From positions 34,707 to 98,706 of the forward strand of contig NZ_NERV01000006.1 of the NCBI RefSeq assembly GCF_003063315.1: a DNA stretch of 64,000 bases, in the 5' to 3' direction. Of this stretch, positions 59,439 through 64,000 are shown in pieces; position 1 is the first letter of the stretch, and every line of letters starts with the position of its first letter. This DNA comes from Limnohabitans sp. T6-5 (GTDB lineage: Bacteria; Pseudomonadota; Gammaproteobacteria; Burkholderiales; Burkholderiaceae_C). The notes beneath the pieces were generated by a model. The model saw only the letters and a program-made list of their open reading frames with translations, was not told where the DNA came from and did no database searches. The position numbers were made by a program, and so were the translations under genes.

Positions 59439-60017
59439 ATGACATCTTTGAAAAAACTCAGCGCCGCTTTGGCCTTCGTGACTTTGGCCGCTGGCTCGGC
59501 CCTGGCCGCACCCGTGACGTACAACGTGGACAGCTCGCACACCTTCCCGCGTTTCTCGTATTCGCACTTCGGCTACTCGACCCAGCTGAGCAGCTTCAGC
59601 AACACCACCGGCAAAGTGGTGTTTGACGCTGAAGCCAAGACCGGTTCGGTGGACATCGTGATCGACCTGAAATCGGTGAACACCGGCTCGGTTGACTTCA
59701 ACGGTCACATCCAGGGCGAAGACTTCCTGGACACCGCCAAGTTCCCCACCGCGACATTCAAGTCCACCAAAGTGGTGTTTGACGGCGACAAACCCAAAGC
59801 CATCGAAGGCCAGCTCACCATCAAAGGCGTGACCAAGCCCGTGACCCTGACGGTGACAGGCTTTCAGGCCATGCCTCACCCCATGGTGAAAAAGCCAGCT
59901 TTGGGCGCCAACGCCTTCACCACCATCAAGCGCACCGAGTTCAACGCTGGCAAATATGCGCCTTACGTGGGCGACGACGTGCGCATCGACATCGCCATCG
60001 AAGCCATGGCCCAGTAA
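59439..60017 (+). CDS. YceI family periplasmic protein (second copy)
   Basis: The protein has 192 residues: a signal peptide (about 1-23), then YNVDSSHTFPRFSYSHFG, VIDLKSVNTGSVDFNGHI and GQLTIKGVTKPVTLTVTG, the standard YceI pattern. AGGAG upstream fixes ATG 59439. The end of the gene is followed by a strong intrinsic terminator, closing the dioxygenase-b561-YceI-YceI transcript. Confidence 0.92.
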   Translation: MTSLKKLSAALAFVTLAAGSALAAPVTYNVDSSHTFPRFSYSHFGYSTQLSSFSNTTGKVVFDAEAKTGSVDIVIDLKSVNTGSVDFNGHIQGEDFLDTAKFPTATFKSTKVVFDGDKPKAIEGQLTIKGVTKPVTLTVTGFQAMPHPMVKKPALGANAFTTIKRTEFNAGKYAPYVGDDVRIDIAIEAMAQ

Positions 60018-60043
60018 GCTGCTGTCTCAGCGCTGAACACCCC

Positions 60044-60075
60044 AACCGCCCCGGGTTCCCGGGGCGGTTTTTTTT
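60044..60075 (+). terminator. Intrinsic terminator after the YceI genes
   Basis: AACCGCCCCGGG-tt-CCCGGGGCGGTT, followed by a run of eight T. Strong GC stem and T-run, 26 bases after the stop codon. Confidence 0.93.
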
Positions 60076-60083
60076 CGTGCGTC

Positions 60084-60262
60084 ATGCCGCATTTTTTTCG
60101 CAGGTCGGTGGCTGATGCCGCAGGCGACTGGGGGGGGCTGATCTGATCGTGATCGGCACGCACGGCCGACGGGGCCTTGGACGCCTGCTGCTGGGCAGCG
60201 GCTCCGAGCAGATCCTGCGCATGGCGCCTGTGCCTGTGTTGATGGTTCGGGGATTTGACTGA
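60084..60262 (+). pseudogene. Remnant of a universal stress protein (UspA) gene
   Basis: Reading from 60134 gives GADLIVIGTHGRRGLGRLLL and then GSGSEQILRMAPVPVLMVRG before a stop. This is the C-terminal ATP-binding half of UspA proteins (G-x2-G-x9-G-S pattern). Upstream, another frame reads ADAAGDW, which joins the first reading if two bases in the G8 run (60130-60137) are removed. The N-terminal two thirds are missing. The rest of the 60018-60329 gap holds the terminator and nothing else I can identify. Confidence 0.8.
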
Positions 60263-60329
60263 GCTTGGCCTGAGTGCCCGGCGCCATGCCTCAGGGCCCA
60301 GGCTTCGCGTCGCTCACCCTGATCAGTCT

Positions 60330-61790
60330 TCAAAGGCCGTCCTTCTGAACGGAGATGTCGGCCGCAGCCACAGGCAAGATCAGCGTCACCCGCAAACCCC
60401 GGCCCTGTGTCGGGGTTTGCAATTGCAGCGCCCCCCCGTACAAATCCACCAGCTCCCGCACGATCGCCAGGCCCAAGCCGTTGCCGGGTACCGACTCATC
60501 CAGGCGCACGCCACGCTGCAAGACGCGGGGCATCTGCTCGGCCGACATGCCGGGGCCATCGTCTTCGATCGCCACATGGCATGTGGCCAGAGCACCACTT
60601 TGCCCCGGCGGCGCCCCGTCGCTTACCCGAATGTGCACTGCGCTGTGCGCCCATTGGCAAGCGTTGTCCAGCACATTGCCCAGCATCTCCTGCAGGTCTT
60701 GCGCCTCGCCTGCAAACTGCAAGCCCTCGTTGGCCGCCTCCAGCGTGATGGCCAGATCGCGTTCTGCGTGCACGCGCTGCATCACGCGCACCAGGCCTTG
60801 CAGCGTGGGGACCAGCGGCACACGCTGACCGGGCATGCCGGTGGATGCGGCCATGCGCGAGCGGGCCAAGTGCCAGTCGATGTGACGCCGGGCCAGTTGC
60901 ACCTGCTCACGCACCAGCGTCGCCAAGTCCGCCCCTAGCGGGTTACGCGCAGCCTGGTGCAGTACCGTGAGTGGGGTTTTCAGGGCATGGGCCAAATTGC
61001 CCGCCTGGGTGCGCGCGCGGCTCACCACCTCGTCGTTGCGGTCCAGCACGCTGTTGAAGTCGTTCACCAGTGGCTGCACTTCGCTCGGCACATCCCCCGC
61101 CAGCCGTGGCGTGCGGCCTTCTCGCAAGTTTTTCAAACCCTGCTGCAAAGCCAGCAAAGGCCGCAGGCCCAACGCCACTTGCGCCCAGGTCGCCGCCAGC
61201 AAAAGCACCAGCAGTGCCGCGAGCGAGAAACCCAGCACGCGCTGAAAACCTGCCACCGCTTCGTGCGTATCGTTCAGGTCGGCCGCAACGCTCAAACGCC
61301 AGCGCACATCGGCACCTGCAACAGCATCAGGGCGCACCGTGCGCTCCAGCACGCGCAAGCGGCTGTCGCCGGGGCCAGTCAACTCGTGCGCGTGGACTTC
61401 GCCATCGCGCAGCACATCGGCAGGCAAGGCCAGCCGTGTGTCCCACAAGGAGCGTGAGCGCAACACGCCGGGCCGGGGCGGGGCGGCCGTCATATCGTCC
61501 AGCTGCCAATACAAACCGGAATATGGGCGCTGCCAACGCGGGTCGGACAAGCTCTGTGCATCGATCTCGGGGTGGCCTTGCGCATCAAATGACAAACGGG
61601 CCGTCAACTGGTCGAGCTGCTGGGTCAGACCTTTTTCAAACTGGCGCATCACATGCTCATGGAACAAGCTGTTGAGCACCACGCCTGCCAGCACCATGGC
61701 CAGCGACAAGCCGATCAAGGTCGCAGCCAACAAGCGAAAACGCAAGGAGCCCACAAGGCCCCCCAGCCGCCAAGGCCGCCAGCTGTTCAT
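60330..61790 (-). CDS. Sensor histidine kinase (two-component)
   Basis: The protein has 486 residues. Membrane helices at about 18-42 and 185-207 bracket a periplasmic sensor domain of about 140 residues. A HAMP-like linker precedes the phosphoacceptor His268 (NLAHALKTPLTVLHQ). The ATPase domain has VLDNACQWA, EDDGPGMSAEQM and GNGLGLAIVRELV. Its start overlaps the response regulator stop (ATGA). It probably senses a periplasmic cue for the cytochrome genes upstream on the other strand. Confidence 0.92.
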   Translation of the reverse strand: MNSWRPWRLGGLVGSLRFRLLAATLIGLSLAMVLAGVVLNSLFHEHVMRQFEKGLTQQLDQLTARLSFDAQGHPEIDAQSLSDPRWQRPYSGLYWQLDDMTAAPPRPGVLRSRSLWDTRLALPADVLRDGEVHAHELTGPGDSRLRVLERTVRPDAVAGADVRWRLSVAADLNDTHEAVAGFQRVLGFSLAALLVLLLAATWAQVALGLRPLLALQQGLKNLREGRTPRLAGDVPSEVQPLVNDFNSVLDRNDEVVSRARTQAGNLAHALKTPLTVLHQAARNPLGADLATLVREQVQLARRHIDWHLARSRMAASTGMPGQRVPLVPTLQGLVRVMQRVHAERDLAITLEAANEGLQFAGEAQDLQEMLGNVLDNACQWAHSAVHIRVSDGAPPGQSGALATCHVAIEDDGPGMSAEQMPRVLQRGVRLDESVPGNGLGLAIVRELVDLYGGALQLQTPTQGRGLRVTLILPVAAADISVQKDGL

Positions 61791-62446
61791 GCCACCACCA
61801 AGCGGTAACCCAAACCGCGCACAGTCTCGATCGTCAACTGGGGCAATTTCTTGCGCAGTCGGCCCACAAACACCTCGATGGTGTTGGAGTCGCGTTCAAA
61901 GTCCTGTGCATAAATGTGCGTCGTCAGCTCACTGCGTGAGACCACCGCATCGGGGCGGTGCATCAGGTAGTCCAGCACCTTGTATTCGTGGCTGGTCACC
62001 GGCACCGCTTGCCCCTGCACAGTCACGCGCCCGCTGCGCGTGTCCAGTGCCACATCACCCAGGCGCAGCACCGCAGAGGCCAAGCCATGGGCCCGCCGGT
62101 TCAGGGCGCGCAAACGGGCCAGCAACTCTTCCATGTGAAACGGCTTGCTCAGGTAGTCGTCGGCCCCGGCGTCAATGCCCGCGACCTTGTCATGCCAGTT
62201 GTCGCGCGCCGTCAGGATCAGCACCGGCATGCTGCGGCCTTGCGCGCGCCAGCGCTGCAAAACCGTCAGCCCATCCATCAGCGGCAGGCCCAGGTCCAGC
62301 ACCACAGCATCGAAATCTTCGGTGTCGCCCATGAAATGGGCGTCGCGCCCGTTGTCGGCCTGCTCCACCACATGACCGGCTTCGACCAGGCCAGCGCGCA
62401 GCTGTTCCCGCAAGGTGGGTTCGTCTTCAACCAGCAAGATGCGCAT
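61787..62446 (-). CDS. OmpR/PhoB family response regulator
   Basis: The protein has 219 residues. Receiver domain: acidic pocket EDE (7-9), phosphoacceptor Asp51 (VVLDLGLPLMDG), Thr79 and Lys101 (YLSKPF). The C-terminal winged helix has VTSHEYKVLDYLM and SNTIEVFVGRLRKKL, as in PmrA/QseB-like regulators. Cotranscribed with the kinase gene and probably with PepSY upstream. Confidence 0.94.
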   Translation of the reverse strand: MRILLVEDEPTLREQLRAGLVEAGHVVEQADNGRDAHFMGDTEDFDAVVLDLGLPLMDGLTVLQRWRAQGRSMPVLILTARDNWHDKVAGIDAGADDYLSKPFHMEELLARLRALNRRAHGLASAVLRLGDVALDTRSGRVTVQGQAVPVTSHEYKVLDYLMHRPDAVVSRSELTTHIYAQDFERDSNTIEVFVGRLRKKLPQLTIETVRGLGYRLVVA

Positions 62447-62467
62447 GGGGCTTTCTCAAGTGTTCAT

Positions 62468-62845
62468 TCAACGTGTTTTTCGCTTCAGTATCTCGCCCGT
62501 GCGGGCATCGACCTTGAGCTTGGTCAGGCGGCCATCGGGCTGCAGCAATTTGATCTCGTACCGCCAGCCCGGCCCTTCGTTTTCCAACGCCACCTCCAGC
62601 ACCTGGCCGGGGTGTTCACGCTCGACCAGCGCCAGCACTTTGGCCAGCGGCAAGACCTGGCCCGACTGCACCGCCTGCAAGGCGCGTTCGTGGTCGCCCT
62701 TGTCGCTGGCGGCCGCACCGCCCTGCCAGGCCAGGGCGAACACGGCCAGCAGGCTGCAAGCGGCCCAACGCACAGGCAATGCCCGGCTTGACCTTCGTGC
62801 AGTCGCCACAAGGCGGGTGGGGTGGCGGGTGAGCTGTTTTTTCAC
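62468..62845 (-). CDS. PepSY domain periplasmic protein
   Basis: The protein has 125 residues from a GTG at 62845. An export signal (RWAACSLLAVFALAW..AAAS) precedes a PepSY domain (VLPLAKVLALVEREHPGQVL, GWRYEIKLLQPDGRLTKLKV, DARTGEILKRK). PepSY proteins often accompany two-component systems and cytochromes and may tune the sensor or protease access. An ATG at 62938 is an alternative start, but it would put 31 non-signal residues first. Confidence 0.82.
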   Translation of the reverse strand: MKKQLTRHPTRLVATARRSSRALPVRWAACSLLAVFALAWQGGAAASDKGDHERALQAVQSGQVLPLAKVLALVEREHPGQVLEVALENEGPGWRYEIKLLQPDGRLTKLKVDARTGEILKRKTR

Positions 62846-62964
62846 CCCTCGATTGTCCCGCAGCAAAGCTGAACGGGCGATGAACAAGCGCTTCAGACAA
62901 GGTTCAAGCGCGGCTTCACACAATGAAGCCATCGACACCTTGATCCTTTGAACGGAGAAAAAAC

Positions 62965-63390
62965 ATGCGCTTGATGAACCCCAACACCTTCGCCGCTGGC
63001 CGCCTTTGGGCGCTGGCGGGTCTGTTTGCTTTGCCGGCTTTGACGGCCCATGCGGCCGACACCACCCCTGCCCAGCAGCTGAGCCACTGGACGGCCCAAG
63101 CCGGTGCCCCGGCCAAATCCGAGCGGGGGCAGGCGCTGTTCAACCAACGGCATGGCGGTGAATGGTCGTGCGCTTCGTGCCACGGCACGCCGCCCACCGC
63201 CCAGGGCAAACACGCCAGCACCAGCAAAGCCATTGCGCCTTTGGCTCCGGCCTTCAATGACCGCTCGCTCACTGACACGGCCAAGACCGACAAATGGTTC
63301 AAACGCAACTGCAAGGATGTGCTCAGCCGCGAATGCAGTGCGCAGGAAAAAGCCGATGTGCTGGCTTACCTGGTCAGCCTCAAACCCTGA
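62965..63390 (+). CDS. DUF1924 monoheme cytochrome c (SHP-like)
   Basis: The protein has 141 residues. A signal peptide (to about AHAAD, residue 32) is followed by a single CASCH site, then FNDRSLTDTAKTDKWFKRNC and LSREC. The layout matches DUF1924, related to sphaeroides heme protein (SHP), a high-spin cytochrome that binds oxygen or NO. A diheme cytochrome gene follows after 33 bases, as in the shp-dhc locus. GGAG precedes the ATG. Confidence 0.9.
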   Translation: MRLMNPNTFAAGRLWALAGLFALPALTAHAADTTPAQQLSHWTAQAGAPAKSERGQALFNQRHGGEWSCASCHGTPPTAQGKHASTSKAIAPLAPAFNDRSLTDTAKTDKWFKRNCKDVLSRECSAQEKADVLAYLVSLKP

Positions 63391-63423
63391 CGCACCCCAG
63401 CCGTCCATGATGAAAGCCCCCAC

Positions 63424-63963
63424 ATGACCCAATTTTTCACACCACCACAGCGGGCCATGCACAGCCCGATCCTGCAGGCCATAGCCTGCATCGTTCTGAG
63501 CTCCTTGGGCATGTCCGCCGCACATGCCGATGGTGCCCGCATGCCCGCGAAAATTCTGTCGTCCTACACCGTCGAATGTGCCGCTTGCCACACCGCCTAC
63601 CCACCCGGCATGCTGCCTGCCAAATCGTGGCAACGCATCATGAAGGGCCTGGACCAGCACTACGGCAGCGACGCCTCTTTGGACGCCAAAACGGTGGCCG
63701 AAATCGGTCAATGGTTGCAAACCCATGCGGGCACTTACAAGCGCGTGTCCGAAGAGCCGCCACAAGACCGGCTGACGAAGTCGGCTTGGTTTGAGCGTAA
63801 GCACCGAAATATCTCATCGGTCGTCTGGTCACTGCCCAGCGTCAAGTCGGCCGCCAACTGCGCCGCCTGCCACACCGGCACCGAACAAGGCTTTTTTGAC
63901 GACGACCACTTGCAACGCCCCGCTGGCCTGAGCGCTCACCAAACCCGCGCCGGGAACGACTGA
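63424..63963 (+). CDS. Diheme cytochrome c (DHC)
   Basis: The protein has 179 residues. A signal peptide (about 1-35) is followed by two CAACH heme sites, one near residue 54 (VECAACHTAYPPGMLP) and one near residue 148 (NCAACHTGTEQGFFDDD), the usual DHC spacing. DHC donates electrons to SHP-type cytochromes. A membrane cytochrome b is expected next, but the window ends 37 bases after the stop; an ATG string at 63981-63996 may belong to it. Confidence 0.9.
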   Translation: MTQFFTPPQRAMHSPILQAIACIVLSSLGMSAAHADGARMPAKILSSYTVECAACHTAYPPGMLPAKSWQRIMKGLDQHYGSDASLDAKTVAEIGQWLQTHAGTYKRVSEEPPQDRLTKSAWFERKHRNISSVVWSLPSVKSAANCAACHTGTEQGFFDDDHLQRPAGLSAHQTRAGND

Positions 63964-64000
63964 ACCTATTGATCCGGCCCGATGATGTTTGCATGGACGC

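Noticed and set aside
60101..60130. A further REP copy (CAGGTCGGTGGCTGATGCCG)
   Set aside because: It has no CCGAC closing arm and reads as part of the usp remnant.

Overview
The window is GC-rich (about 60-65 %) and looks chromosomal, from a Burkholderiales bacterium, most likely Comamonadaceae (Limnohabitans/Rhodoferax/Hydrogenophaga-like). This rests on the gene families: a Bug/TctC extracytoplasmic receptor, the metX-metW pair, a fused malic enzyme, YceI/cytochrome b561 sets and PepSY/diheme cytochrome sets. It is inferred from protein character, since there is no rRNA. About 58 protein genes are supported. No tRNA, rRNA, IS element, prophage or CRISPR was seen.

Layout. 1-12444 is the 3' part of a giant type-I-secreted RTX adhesin. 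It has Ig-like repeats, then three tandem modules, each with seven FG-GAP/integrin-alpha-type repeats and an RTX block. It is followed by a GT4-like glycosyltransferase, an FkbM methyltransferase and a TPR-OGT (GT41/SPINDLY) glycosyltransferase (13046-17251), a possible glycosylation set for the adhesin. 17738-23992 holds pcp, a cytochrome c, a lipocalin, an atypical SDR, an isocitrate-lyase/PEP-mutase-family enzyme, a Bug receptor and a GntR/FCD regulator. 24352-27128 holds an aromatic-type FAD monooxygenase with a DUF2783-like partner and a HigBA toxin-antitoxin pair. 27293-36236 is mostly on the minus strand: Bcr/CflA exporter, metX-metW under a SAM-II-type riboswitch, a secreted barnase-like RNase with barstar, maeB, a MOSC protein and pepP. 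36439-44435 is a tightly coupled membrane-lipid/oxidative-stress operon: Gpx, COG2907 flavoprotein, DUF1365, Cfa-like methyltransferase, chalcone-isomerase-like, MFS, DUF3833, SDR, then an NTF2-like protein. 44537-53516 holds GST, purB, an AAA_14/DUF4143 ATPase, YaeQ, a TerC exporter under a yybP-ykoY (Mn) riboswitch, an M48 protease, moaC and a seven-TM histidine kinase. 54906-63963 holds SSADH, a LysR regulator divergent from a DODA-type dioxygenase, cytochrome b561 with two YceI proteins, a usp remnant, a two-component system with PepSY, and two c-type cytochromes.

The most distinctive non-coding feature is a family of REP-like hairpins. Each has a GTAG head and then a GTCGG...CCGAC stem whose inner base pairs covary (ACTC/GAGT, GGTC/GACC, GGC/GCC). 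They occur at about ten intergenic loci, usually as inverted pairs about 105-125 bp long. Several loci have been amplified locally in tandem, most strongly at 53547-54856 (ten units of about 124 bp between convergent genes). A second, classical GTAGGAGC-type REP sits inside the first locus. No REP-associated transposase (RAYT) is in the window.
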